From positions 5,262,001 to 5,326,000 of the forward strand of contig CP087965.1 in assembly GCA_024703855.1 (NCBI GenBank): a stretch of DNA of 64,000 nucleotides. The letters are read 5' to 3'. The notes under the pieces are model-generated. The model made no database searches and was not told the DNA's origin. It was given only the letters and a program-made list of their open reading frames with translations. How positions within the stretch are numbered: the stretch's first letter is position 1; every line of letters begins with the position of its first letter. Below, piece after piece: positions 49,340 through 58,600 of this stretch. The stretch is from Polaromonas sp. P2-4 (lineage in GTDB: Bacteria; Pseudomonadota; Gammaproteobacteria; Burkholderiales; Burkholderiaceae_C). The position numbers and the translations under genes were made by a program.

Positions 49340-49572
49340 CGGCGACCCCCGGTGCTGTGGTCACTTTTCACTTTCACCGTGCGGGCTACGATCGCGCCAT
49401 GCTTCTCAATCGACTCACTGGCCTTCGTGGTTTTCTTGACCTTCAAGCTGTCGGAAAGCCTCATGCACAACTCGGCAGACCGATTACGGCTGTGCTGGCG
49501 TGCCGCTGTATCGAGCCTCTTCAAAAGAGGCTCCGGCACTGAAATCAAAACCTTCTTACTCTTCGTGTTCAT
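49336..49572 (-). CDS. ribbon-helix-helix regulator (Arc-like), leftward
   Basis: 78 residues: KKVLISVPEPLLKRLDTAAR then QHSRNRSAELCMRLSDSL, the strand-helix-helix pattern of Arc/MetJ-type repressors with basic strand residues. It heads the leftward early operon and is divergent from another ribbon-helix-helix gene across palindromic sites, suggesting a two-repressor switch. Confidence 0.75.
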   Translation of the reverse strand: MNTKSKKVLISVPEPLLKRLDTAARQHSRNRSAELCMRLSDSLKVKKTTKASESIEKHGAIVARTVKVKSDHSTGGRR

Positions 49573-49583
49573 TTTGGATGTCC

Positions 49584-49616
49584 GTATATATCCGTGGATA
49601 TCCAGACTATATATCC
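49584..49616. promoter_or_regulatory. operator cluster between divergent regulators
   Basis: tatatatcc occurs at 49585-49593 and 49608-49616 flanking a perfect palindrome atatcc-gt-ggatat (49588-49601). The AT-rich stretch also suits both promoters. Likely binding sites for the flanking ribbon-helix-helix proteins. Confidence 0.55.
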
Positions 49617-49664
49617 AAATCAAAAGCACTGCAAGAAGTCGATTTCTTCTCCCATAATCCAGCC

Positions 49665-50008
49665 GTGGAAAACAAAAATAATCCGCCGAAGACAACAGGA
49701 CGGGCTCCGCGCTTCCTGCTACTCATGCCCGATGACTTGCGGCATGCGATGGATCGAGCCGCCGCCGTGAGCGGCAGAACGCTCACCGCAGAAATCAACA
49801 TCCGGCTGAAAGAAAGCCTCAAGCCAACCCCGGCACCAGGCATTGCACCCGCGCCCCCCAGCTACAACCTGGAGCACCCCTCAAACGGGGGCCCTTAAAA
49901 CAAGAAAGCCCGGCCTACGTCATTACTGACTTAGACCAGGCCATGCTGGCAGTCTTTCACGCCATGCCCGTTGAAAAGCAGCTCGCGCTGCTCTCACTGT
50001 TTAAGTAA
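49665..50008 (+). CDS. ribbon-helix-helix regulator (Arc-like), rightward, one frameshift
   Basis: About 114 residues from a GTG at 49665. RAPRFLLLMPDDLRHAMDRA then VSGRTLTAEINIRLKESL form the ribbon-helix-helix; a Pro-rich linker follows. A one-base change near 49890 joins the end LDQAMLAVFHAMPVEKQLAL LSLFK, a tail typical of phage Arc-like proteins. It is the only rightward gene of the switch region. Confidence 0.75.
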
Positions 50009-50016
50009 TTACTGAT

Positions 50017-50334
50017 TTACGGGCCGCCAGGGACCGGCAATCTGCGAAGGCTGGAATAGGCCTCGGGCTGCCCCTGCTGCACCACATCCAGCGTTTCTTT
50101 GCCGTCGTGGCTGACAATTTCAATCGGATACAACTTTTCTGCGCCACGAAAACTGGCAAAGAACTTGTCGCCGGCCTTGATGTCCTCGATGACCCCTTGC
50201 GCCGGCGCAATGAAATCCTGCTCCATGTAGCCGACCGCCTCCAGCTCAGGGCTCAGTGGGTCAGAGCAAAAAACCACAAGCTCGTCGAGCACGCCATCTT
50301 TGTAGCGCACTGCTCCAGTCAAATAATTGGCCAT
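50017..50334 (-). CDS. hypothetical phage protein
   Basis: 105 residues, MANYLTGAVRYKDGVLDELV then PLSPELEAVGYMEQDFIAPA and GDKFFASFRGAEKLYPIEIV. GGGAGA lies before the ATG. No family recognised; it converges on the rightward regulator. Confidence 0.65.
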   Translation of the reverse strand: MANYLTGAVRYKDGVLDELVVFCSDPLSPELEAVGYMEQDFIAPAQGVIEDIKAGDKFFASFRGAEKLYPIEIVSHDGKETLDVVQQGQPEAYSSLRRLPVPGGP

Positions 50335-50344
50335 AACGTCTCCC

Positions 50345-51052
50345 CTAGAAAAGTTCCCCGCCCGCGTCTGGCTTCGGCTGCCGCGTGGTCCGCACACTAA
50401 TGCCCTTTGACCCCCTTGGCGGCAGCGGTGCCGGGTAAGCCTCCAGCGGCCCTTCCCACTGCCGAAAGAATCCGGGCGCCTCCGCGAGCGGGCAGGCCAG
50501 CCAATCGCCATAGTCCTTCGGGTCCAGGATGACCACCATGCGCTTTTCGTCCCCAGGTTTGTGGAAGCGCTGCATGACGGGGTGGCCGTCAGCATTGACC
50601 GTGACCATGGCAAAGGTGAACACCTCGCGGCCGTCTGGGTGGCGCCATTTGCGGTAGATACCGGCGATACCCATGGGTATGGCGCCGGGCTGCTGAATGA
50701 GCCAGCGCACAGCCTCTCCGGTCTCCCAACAGGGCTCATAAATCGACTCGGCAGGGATGATGCAGCGCCAGCCTTTAGCCCAGGACTCGCGAAAGCTGGG
50801 CAGCTTGGCCACGGTCTCGCTGCGCGCGTTGTAGGTGCGCCGGCCGTAGGCCATCTCTACGGCGAATCCCGGCAGCAGTCCATACATGCCGTCGTCCACG
50901 ACCTTGTTGCCCGGAACCGTCCTCGGCCAGCCGGATGAATGGCGCGATCCCCGTCGGCCACACGTCGGCTGGCAGCTCGTCGCGCTCGCGCTCGACGCCG
51001 AAAAAGTCAGCATGCGATCCGAGCGGGTGACCGGGCGGTAGTTGGAGCACAT
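50345..51052 (-). CDS. SOS response-associated peptidase (SRAP/HMCES-like)
   Basis: About 235 residues beginning Met-Cys, the catalytic Cys that becomes the new N-terminus. NARSETVAKLPSFRESW, RCIIPAESIYEPCW (Glu) and ADGHPVMQRFHKPGDEKRM with the active His are conserved. The family forms thiazolidine cross-links with abasic DNA. Residues about 17-48 read out of frame in the raw sequence (FFGVERERDELPADVWPTGI is in another frame), between two compensating indels near 51003 and 50920. Confidence 0.87.
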   Translation of the reverse strand: MCSNYRPVTRSDRMLTFSASSASATSCQPTCGRRGSRHSSGWPRTVPGNKVVDDGMYGLLPGFAVEMAYGRRTYNARSETVAKLPSFRESWAKGWRCIIPAESIYEPCWETGEAVRWLIQQPGAIPMGIAGIYRKWRHPDGREVFTFAMVTVNADGHPVMQRFHKPGDEKRMVVILDPKDYGDWLACPLAEAPGFFRQWEGPLEAYPAPLPPRGSKGISVRTTRQPKPDAGGELF

Positions 51053-51132
51053 GTTTGAATCTTATACCCAAAAAGCTGTATGCTTAACCAGTGTTTTGCA
51101 CCGTTTACAGAATGCGCAAAGGCGGCGAAAAG

Positions 51133-51429
51133 ATGACCCCGGAAGCCATCAAGGCGACCGGGGCGGTCGTCCGTCTAAGCTACAAACGCCACCCGCTGGG
51201 ACAGCCCAATTACTGGGCGAAGATCTTCGATGTGGTGACTGGCAAGGAACAGGGGCACCTGCAAAGCGCCGACATCAAGCTCATTGAAGACGGCATCAAG
51301 ATATCAGGGTGGGAAGGCTTCGAAAGCAAGGTCCAGATCTGGTGGTGCGTGCCGTTGACGCCAGAACAGAATGCAGACCTAAAGGCCGCGTTGGAGCGAA
51401 TCAGGCCCGGTCAAAAGCCGGCAGTTTGA
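51133..51429 (+). CDS. hypothetical protein divergent from SRAP
   Basis: 98 residues from ATG at 51133, which follows a purine-rich ggcggcgaaaag; ATG at 51112 is also in frame. MTPEAIKATGAVVRLSYKRH then YWAKIFDVVTGKEQGHLQSA and a C-terminal helix LTPEQNADLKAALERI. Intact, unknown family. The next 268 bp show no well-supported gene. Confidence 0.6.
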   Translation: MTPEAIKATGAVVRLSYKRHPLGQPNYWAKIFDVVTGKEQGHLQSADIKLIEDGIKISGWEGFESKVQIWWCVPLTPEQNADLKAALERIRPGQKPAV

Positions 51430-51697
51430 GCAGCGTTGGCTGCGCAAGATAACTGGCCAGCCGGCTGTGCTCGACACGGAAAAGCTGCTAAAGCGCAGCG
51501 CCGCCCGCCTGCAGCGCGCCCGTGCCAACGGCGGCTTTGACCCTGCGGATGATGATCGAGACGCTTAGCAGCCATATTTACCAAGAGCTGACGGTGAGAC
51601 GCTTGGTTTGGCAAAGTAAGCTAAAGATATTGACTAGTGAGTTTGGCCGCGAACGGCGATAACTTGAAGGGTCGCTGCGAGTTCAAGGCATCACCAA

Positions 51698-52483
51698 CTA
51701 TTTCCCGATAGCCACGTTGGCGATAGTCATTGCGAAGGCGCTGGTGTCGATGTGGCCAACGTGCCAGTGTTCCATTGATCGAGTGAGTATTGCGCGTACC
51801 AATTGCTCAGTTTCCTCATGAAACTTCTTGCAGACATCAAGGGCGTCAAGCCGCGACGCAAAGGAGAGCGCACTGTACTTGTAAGCCTCTGGGTTGTCGG
51901 GGAGCCGAACGCTCAATGTCCATGTGCCTTGCTTCCAAACCGTATTGGCGGAATGTTGCCAGGTTGGGCCGGACAGCGAGACGTAGTGCGAAAGGCAATC
52001 GCGGTGGTCTTTGGCGACCCTACCCGTCTCTTCCCAGAATGAAACAAGGAGTTCAACCATCGAAACATCGTTAGTCCGCGAACCGTTCAGTAGCCTTTCG
52101 CGCTTCTTGAAAAAATCGTGAAGCGAGTTCGGCGCGTTACGCAGAAGGTCAGCAGAATTGAGGCAGGACAACGACGCATCGTGAGATGACCTCATGGCCT
52201 CAAAGAAGCCATCCAGGTTGTAGTAAAGCTCTTCCAGAAGGGGGCCGGAGTAGCTGGAGAAGTCCTGCTCTTCAGGCTCAGCAATCCTCAACGAGGATCT
52301 CACCGCGTCAAGCATCCTCGCGTAGAGGCTCTCAATCTGGCGGAGATGATGTCCACTCCGACGGTGCTTGAACACAAATCGGCCCGAAGTCTGCTCCCAT
52401 GCGCGGGCCTTGACCGGCGGCATTTTCGCGCCAACAGAGGAGATTGCGGTGGCTTCCCAGCTTTGCGAGAGGACTATGGGCAT
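51698..52483 (-). CDS. hypothetical protein, possible prophage cargo
   Basis: About 261 residues from ATG at 52483, intact. Mostly helical and soluble: RQIESLYARMLDAVRSSLRI, LLEELYYNLDGFFEAMRSSH, FKKRERLLNGSRTNDVSMVE and FHEETEQLVRAILTRSMEHW. It is lower in GC than its neighbours and sits between the regulator/SRAP block and the lysis genes, a usual place for cargo such as phage-defence genes. I recognise no family. Confidence 0.6.
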   Translation of the reverse strand: MPIVLSQSWEATAISSVGAKMPPVKARAWEQTSGRFVFKHRRSGHHLRQIESLYARMLDAVRSSLRIAEPEEQDFSSYSGPLLEELYYNLDGFFEAMRSSHDASLSCLNSADLLRNAPNSLHDFFKKRERLLNGSRTNDVSMVELLVSFWEETGRVAKDHRDCLSHYVSLSGPTWQHSANTVWKQGTWTLSVRLPDNPEAYKYSALSFASRLDALDVCKKFHEETEQLVRAILTRSMEHWHVGHIDTSAFAMTIANVAIGK

Positions 52484-52555
52484 TGCGATGTCCAACCGGA
52501 GTGATTCAGAGAGGCGGCGACCGGCTTGCCGTGCGACGTCCTCTCGATGGAAGGG

Positions 52556-53000
52556 TTAGGCGTCATCGCTGTCTTCTTGGACGACTCGACCAATACCACG
52601 TTTGCCGCTTTTGAGCTTTGCGCAGCGGACTTCTTGGGGGAAGAGGTGCGGAAGTGCTTCAAGGAATTTGTCCGTGTACCCCGCATTTACACGTTCTCGA
52701 AGGCGATCGAAGCTCGCAAACTTCAGTGACTTGCTTTGCAAGTAAGCGACGATCTGGTCTTTTGCAACTTCACTTCGTTTACTGCCGTTGTTTGAGAAAA
52801 CTGTCCCTGACTGCACCAATCACGTACAAGAGGACAACCGCTGCCACTGACCAATTCTGAGCGCATTGCGAGAGAGCCATCTTCTCCAAAGCCGTTAGCC
52901 ACGCCTGAATGATGAATGGCAAAGCGAAGAAGGAAAGGAGAAACGCATCGAATAGAGATACGCGCTTGATTAGCTTTGCTATTTCGGTGTAGTCGCTCAT
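52556..53000 (-). CDS. membrane protein with C-terminal soluble domain, probably one frameshifted gene
   Basis: From ATG at 53000: two hydrophobic helices (FDAFLLSFFALPFIIQAWL and WSVAAVVLLYVIGAV), then a stop after FLKQRQ. An overlapping frame continues SKRSEVAKDQIVAYLQSKSL and YTDKFLEALPHLFPQEVR to TGA at 52556, which looks like a small winged-helix domain. I join them because the second part lacks a good start and indels are common here. They could instead be two overlapping genes. Confidence 0.45.
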
Positions 53001-53119
53001 GCGTGGCTCAATGATGCTTAACTTTGATACATCCCGCAAAACCGCGGAACAACATGGCAACCTGCAGCATGCAGGGACTGAAGTTTTTTGAGATTCTTCA
53101 TACTTTTCACGAGCTTACT

Positions 53120-53746
53120 TCATTGAGTCGAGAAAATTGACAGGGATATTGAAATCGAGCGAGTCGCCGCGGTCATGGCGCCGCGGCCTGCACCTGGTGG
53201 GTGGCGCTTGTCTTCGATATCCAGTATCTGGTTCAGTTGGCTGGAGACTTCGCCGTAGAAGGCCCTGCAGGTGGCGATTGCGCCGGCAGCGTCTCTGTCA
53301 GTCGTAAACCGGATGCCGCCATTGCCGGCAATGGCTTCGGCCGTACCCGCAGGTTCGCCGGCAGCGGCTCCGCCTGGCTCACCACCGATGGCGTTGAGCA
53401 CGCGGACAGTGTCAGCATCAAGACACTCACGGCCAGTGAGTTGCGAAATCTTTTCACGGGCATCCCCTAATTGGTTGGATAGTTTGGCGACTGTGCCGGC
53501 ATGCTGGCCAGCGGCCTTGTCGCTGAATTTGCGCTGCTGCAGGGCATCGCTCTTTTGCGCTTCCGCCACTTCCAAATCCCGCTGGGCGATCAGCCCGGCG
53601 TGGATCTTGACCCCGGCCATGGCCCCGGCGGCAAAGATGGCGGCCGCAATCGCCAACTTGGCAAGCCAGCTCACCGCCCACCCCGCCACCAGCGCCACAC
53701 CATGGCCCAAAAAATCGGGTTCATGCCAGCGCCTCGCCAGCTTCAT
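53120..53746 (-). CDS. Rz-like inner-membrane spanin
   Basis: 208 residues: one N-terminal transmembrane helix (AKLAIAAAIFAAGAMAGV), then a long periplasmic helical stretch EVAEAQKSDALQQRKFSDKA. It overlaps the endolysin gene and contains a lipoprotein gene in another frame, the classic Rz/Rz1 arrangement. The spanin pair fuses inner and outer membranes at the last step of lysis. Confidence 0.8.
   Translation of the reverse strand: MKLARRWHEPDFLGHGVALVAGWAVSWLAKLAIAAAIFAAGAMAGVKIHAGLIAQRDLEVAEAQKSDALQQRKFSDKAAGQHAGTVAKLSNQLGDAREKISQLTGRECLDADTVRVLNAIGGEPGGAAAGEPAGTAEAIAGNGGIRFTTDRDAAGAIATCRAFYGEVSSQLNQILDIEDKRHPPGAGRGAMTAATRSISISLSIFSTQ
53233..53463 (-). CDS. Rz1-like outer-membrane lipoprotein spanin, nested in Rz
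   Basis: 76 residues, wholly inside the Rz gene in another frame. LAVSVLMLTLSACSTPS is a lipoprotein signal with lipobox LSAC; the mature part is Pro-rich, as in Rz1 proteins. Start ATG at 53463. Confidence 0.8.
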   Translation of the reverse strand: MPVKRFRNSLAVSVLMLTLSACSTPSVVSQAEPLPANLRVRPKPLPAMAASGLRLTETLPAQSPPAGPSTAKSPAN

Positions 53747-54341
53747 CAGTCAGTTGCTTGCGGTCGGCCAGCCCGATCTGCCCGCCATTGACGGCACCGG
53801 TGGTCTTTTTAATGTTGCCCATCGCCGAGTCGGGCACATTGCCTTCCCACCAGGCGATGACCACGCGCAGCGCTTCGGCAGTGGGCTTGCGCAGCAGCTC
53901 GGGGCGGTCATACACCGGGATGCCGGTAGCCGCTTGCACCGCCTTGAGGTTGTCCGCACCGGTAATCTGAATCAAGCCAGATCCACGGTTGCGCCAGCCA
54001 TCACCCATCAGGTTGTTGCCCATGCGGCCGCCGTAGACCTTGTTGGCCAGCGCCTCGGGGTTGCGCAGATAGGGCACTTCCTCCGCCAGGCTTTTAAACC
54101 GGGTTGGCCAAGTCGCCATCAGGCGGCCGGGCGTCTTGTAATAAAGCCCTTCCTCCAGCCGCTCCAGCATCGCCGACTCGTGCAGCACCTGCCCTAGAAA
54201 GTCGTCAATCTCATCGTCATCAGCACTGAAAGTGCCCGGCCCGATGACCTCGGAAAAAATGGGCGACCACAGCGCAGCCGTTCGCGCCTTGACCCCGCAC
54301 AGGTTCAGAATCTTGAGCCACTCGACATTGGTACGTCTCAT
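53721..54341 (-). CDS. GH19-type endolysin
   Basis: 206 residues. VEWLKILNLCGVKARTAALW, the catalytic Glu in FLGQVLHESAMLERLEEGLYY, YGGRMGNNLMGDGWRNRGSGLIQITG and the late WWEGNVPDSAMGN match phage glycoside hydrolase family 19 lysozyme-like endolysins. No signal peptide, so it depends on the holin. It overlaps the Rz gene at its 3' end. Confidence 0.92.
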   Translation of the reverse strand: MRRTNVEWLKILNLCGVKARTAALWSPIFSEVIGPGTFSADDDEIDDFLGQVLHESAMLERLEEGLYYKTPGRLMATWPTRFKSLAEEVPYLRNPEALANKVYGGRMGNNLMGDGWRNRGSGLIQITGADNLKAVQAATGIPVYDRPELLRKPTAEALRVVIAWWEGNVPDSAMGNIKKTTGAVNGGQIGLADRKQLTDEAGEALA

Positions 54342-54365
54342 CTCACTCTCCCTATGGTGATGGGG

Positions 54366-54755
54366 TCATTGAACAAAATCCCGCTTCGCATCCTGGATCA
54401 CCTCGCCCAGATCCTTGCCATGGCGTTTGAGCATCCAGGTAAAGGACCAGCGCACCACCGACCACGCCGGCAGGCCGCAGGCGAAGGCCAGGCCAATCAG
54501 GCTCAGCAGGCCATTGAAGGTGTTGGCCCAGGCCTGCAGGCCGTAGTGCTCGATCACGAAGGCGCCGCCACAGACGGAGCCAATCACGGTGCTGATGAGG
54601 CCCACAACCCATTCGGCTTTGCTGCGCGGCGGCGTCATGAGCATGACCACGACGGCAGCCAGACCAGCGCCAGCGGTCGAGGCACCGGCAGCACCGCCGA
54701 TGGCGTTCCAGGCGGCAGCGCCGGCAGCGGCGGAGGGGGAGATTGGTTCTGGCAT
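54366..54755 (-). CDS. putative holin
   Basis: 129 residues with an Ala/Gly-rich N-terminal helix, a central span (VGLISTVIGSVCGGAFVIEH) and another (TFNGLLSLIGLAFACGLPAW), ending in a charged RHGKDLGEVIQDAKRDF. Size, membrane topology and position directly upstream of the endolysin support holin. Confidence 0.75.
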   Translation of the reverse strand: MPEPISPSAAAGAAAWNAIGGAAGASTAGAGLAAVVVMLMTPPRSKAEWVVGLISTVIGSVCGGAFVIEHYGLQAWANTFNGLLSLIGLAFACGLPAWSVVRWSFTWMLKRHGKDLGEVIQDAKRDFVQ

Positions 54756-54758
54756 GTT

Positions 54759-55185
54759 TTAGGCTTTCGTTAAAAGGTCATCCGCCACGCCTACCAGGCG
54801 CGCAAGTCCGTTCGGGCTTATGGCCCAGCTTTCGGGCATCAACAAGGCCTCTGCACAGGCCTCGCTGCAAAACCAGCGACGCCGGTCCTGCGTGCGCCAG
54901 GGCAGCACAAAGCCCAGCAGGCCCGCCGCGTCGTAGCCCGCGCCCAGGTGCGCATAAAACCAGTCACGGGCGTGCTGCGCATCAGCCTGCACGGTCACCA
55001 CGTCCCAGCGGCCGGTGGTCAGGTCAATGCGTTTGACGCGCACGCCACCATCGCGCAAGCTGCTGCTGAAGCACAGCCCGTCAATCACCAGCTCGCAATG
55101 GCTGTAGGGGCCGCGAGTCCACCACTGCACAGCACGATCGGAACAGGCGATCGCGCCCCTTGTAAAAAGCGATCTGTACCGTCAT
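54759..55185 (-). CDS. YiiX-like permuted NlpC/P60 papain-fold peptidase, one frameshift
   Basis: About 141 residues. The His comes first in WWTRGPYSHCELVIDG and the likely catalytic Cys later in RRRWFCSEACAEAL, the permuted order of the YiiX group. The start is ATG at 55185 (MTVQIAFYKGRDRLF); one extra base near 55138 separates it from the rest. In phages such proteins are encoded among tail genes and may degrade murein during entry. Confidence 0.7.
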
Positions 55186-55640
55186 ACCGCCTCCACCGGG
55201 TTGCGCTGCGCCACCAGCTCCAGCGCGGCCGGGCTGGCGGCCATCACCACCGCCTGCGCCGCCGTGCGCTCGCCCGTGTCGGCATCAACCGCCGTCTGGT
55301 TGGCCACCACAGGCGGGTCGCCCTCGCTGACCGGCGCCAGCACCGGCAAGGCCAGCCGGCGCTGCGCCGCCTCGACCTTGAGCGTGTCCGCCAGCAGCGC
55401 CATGTCGGCGCGGGCCGCCAGGCCCAAGGCCGCCACCCGGTCGGTGCACGCCTTGAAGCGCGCCAGGCCGGCCTGCTCGGCCGTCGTGAGCTGGTGCAGG
55501 CCCATGGCCAGGCCCTGCAGCGCCCGGTTCAGCTCGGTCTCCGCAAATTCGGAGACTTCCGAGCGTATCTCGGCATGCAGCCGGGCCTTGATGTCGGCCT
55601 CGCTCCACACATCACTTTTCATCAGGTCAATGAAGCTCAT
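55182..55640 (-). CDS. phage tail-region protein
   Basis: 152 residues, MSFIDLMKSDVWSEADIKARLHAEIRSE, then helical LQGLAMGLHQLTTAEQAGLA. Probably a structural or chaperone protein of the tail fibre, since it lies between the tail fibre and the peptidase gene and overlaps the latter. No family certain. Confidence 0.6.
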   Translation of the reverse strand: MSFIDLMKSDVWSEADIKARLHAEIRSEVSEFAETELNRALQGLAMGLHQLTTAEQAGLARFKACTDRVAALGLAARADMALLADTLKVEAAQRRLALPVLAPVSEGDPPVVANQTAVDADTGERTAAQAVVMAASPAALELVAQRNPVEAV

Positions 55641-55643
55641 GGC

Positions 55644-58600
55644 TTATTCCTTGGTTGCGTGAATCTGGACCCAGGCCGCGCTGCCGGGCGTGATGCCAAA
55701 GCGCAGCGTTTCACGGAAACCGTCAAAGAGCCTGGTGAAGTCTTTCGTTGCACCCTCGCGCTTGAGCGCGCCAGCAGCGGTGACCGCCTTGGCCGTGTAA
55801 CCGGCCGACAGCGTGAAATCGGTCTGCCCCATGGCCACCGTCGCGCCGGTCGCCGTGGCGTTGGCGCTGAGGGTGTAGGTCGCCCCGTTGATCCCCTTAA
55901 TCGTGGTGCCGGCCGGGATGCCCGTGCCGCTGATGCCCATGCCGATATACGGCGTGCCGACCACGCTGGCCACGGACGTGAGCTGGTCCGAACCGTTGGT
56001 GGTGGTCGCAGTGAAGCTCGCCGTGTCGAACTCGAACGGCGTGAGCGGCTTGCTCAAGGCCGCCGCACGCTCACCGCGCTTGACCAGCTCTTCACGCAGG
56101 CCGTAGGCCGGGATCGTCACATCGACGCCTGGGCTGGTCGTGCTGCGCGCCAGCAGCTTGACGCCGTTTTTAGCATCGACTTTCGTGAAGCTGCCGGCGC
56201 TCACGGCAGCGCTGGCCGTGCGCACCAGGCCGGTCCAGCTCGACTCGTAGCCGGCCTGCAGGGCCACCCACTTGTCCTGCGCCTCGTCGTAAGTCAAGTC
56301 AAGCACGGCGGTCGAGGCCGGCAGGGTGACCTGGGCGCCGTCCCTGAACATCTGTTTTTCTTGCTCATACATCCAGCGCGATTGCTCCGGTGTCGGCACC
56401 GTGGCGCCGGGCTCGAGCAGGCAGATCGAGCCGGGGAACAGCGCGTCGAGCGCGCGGCTGTTGCCAATCGTCAGCACCGCAGCGGTGTTGCTCAGCGTCA
56501 GCAGCGGGGCGCCGTTGACGCTGGCCACCTCGATGCCGTTGACGTTGATCGCGAGCCGGCCGGCACTGTAGTTCGCACGGGCCTTGAGCCAGGCACCGGT
56601 GTTGTAGGCGGCCGTGGTCGTGACCGTCTGGGTCGTCGTGCCGTCGTGGGCGGTGGCGGTCAGTTTGCCCGTGGCGTCGGTACCGAGCTTGAGGTAGGCG
56701 CCGGTCGCCGCGCTGCGCTCGGCGATGACGGAGGCGACGGCCGTGCTGTAGTTCACCCACGCGGACGCCGACCAGTCGCCCGTGCCGAAGTCCAGATCAG
56801 CCGACCAAGGCTCCTGCAGGTAATTGGCCGAACTCCAGCCCGAATAGGCCACGAGCTGGGCAGCGGCGGCCACGGCGGTCTTGGTCAAGGTGCCGTAGAT
56901 GGTGGCGCCGGCTGCTTTGTGGCTCCGGTCGGCGACGCATTCCTTGATGCTGATGTTGTCAAACGCGCCTGTGAGGTTGGCCCCCGTTGAAATGTTGGGA
57001 GTTATGTGTGGTGTTGTGGTGGTAGCCACAAAGGTAAAGCTAAACGGCCCAGAGGTGGTGCGGGTTGGACTGGTCAGGTAAACGCCGGAATTTGCGCCCG
57101 TCCCAACGAAGAACACGGCGCTTACTGCGGACCCTTTAATGAAGTCTGCTGTGACCTGATACGTCTTCCCAACGACCGCCGCTATTTGCGTATCGGCGTA
57201 GGCAATCCCAGTTCCGGTGCCGTCACGGGTGATGACAAGTTGCCCGCCCGTTGCCGCGATTGCTGAATTTGCCCCGGTCGTCCATCCCGCAGTATCCGTG
57301 TCAAACGTCCCGTTCGTCACAAGCTCGCCAGATGCAGTGATCGACTCCACCACCGTGCTGGCGAGCAGGGCGCGGCGGATGTCGCCGACCATGTGGCCGG
57401 TGTTGTAGGTGTTGGTAATGACCGCCCCCAGGGTGGCCGCGCTGACCCGGTCGTTGTCGCGGATCAGGGCGACGCCCTGGCTGCCGAATACGGGGGAAAG
57501 GGTCAGTTTCTTGCCGGTATGTCTGGCCATTGCGGCATGGTCGAGGGTAGATAAGCCGCCAGCAAACGCGAACGGACCTCCGGCGTAGGACGTGTAGGAC
57601 GTATAGGGTGGCGCACTCTTGCGGTAGTTTTTTTTGTTTTCTCCCACCTGGAAAACGACATTGCCACGGCCGTCGAATGAGACGTTGAGGGTGGGAGTCG
57701 CGGTCAGGTTTGCCACCGTGCCATCCTGCTTGATGACGGAAACGCCGCCCGATGTCGCCACCGCAATCGTCGGCACCAGCAGGCCGGTCGCCACATCGAC
57801 GGGCGCGTCGGGCAGCACGGCCATGGCGACGGCGTTGACCACCCTGTTCGCAATCACTGGAAAGCCAGTCAGTTGCTGCACTGAAACAATTGAATTGTCA
57901 TTTCGCAGTGCCAATGGCTTCCGGTTGAAGAAGCGATACACGCCGTCAAGCACCGTGGAAGTCTCTTTCACCATGTCAACGATCAGCAAGCCATCACCAA
58001 TGCCTAAAACAAGCAGCCCCTCCCGCATAGAGAGCGCCGGGGTTATGACCATCGTGGACAGCATCGACTGCAAATAACGGTAGTTCCCACCGGAAACAAA
58101 CCGCATCCACATCGGCCGTCCAGCTTCGGTCAGGTCGTAGATCGTGACGTTGCTAGCCTCGGCCACGACGGCGGCCAGGCGTGGGAACTTGGCCTTGTTG
58201 CCGCGAAACACCTCGGTCGTGCCAGCGCCGGCATTGAGCTTGTAGAACTTGCCGTCGCCCGTGTACTGGAAATAGTCGCCAGTCGCGGCGCCTGAGATCG
58301 CGCGGGCCGTGGTTTCGGCATTGCTCAAGGCCGCGCCGCCGATCTGGCTGCGCCAAGCACCATTGAGCGCCTCGCCATACCAGCTCGTGTGCTGCATGCG
58401 CTCTGTCCAGGCGCCGCCGTCGCTGTCCCGGCTGGTGTCGTAGAGGCACATCGCGGTGATGGCATTCGGGCTGCGGTGCAGGGCTGCGCTGGCAACGGCG
58501 CTCAAGTCTTGCTGCAGCACGCTGGCGGCGCTGGCTGCTGCTGCTGCGGCCAGTCCGGCTTGAGCAAGGGCCGTGTCTTTGGCCGCCGTCGCGGCATCTT

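Noticed and set aside
51430-51697. A possible small rightward frame (VLDTEKLLKRSAARLQRARA) after 51479
   Set aside because: It has only a GTG without a ribosome-binding site and no family pattern; support is too weak to list as a gene.
54948-56990. A 680-codon open frame antisense to the tail fibre and neighbouring genes
   Set aside because: The composition is Arg/Gly/His-rich without domains and it spans several real genes on the other strand.
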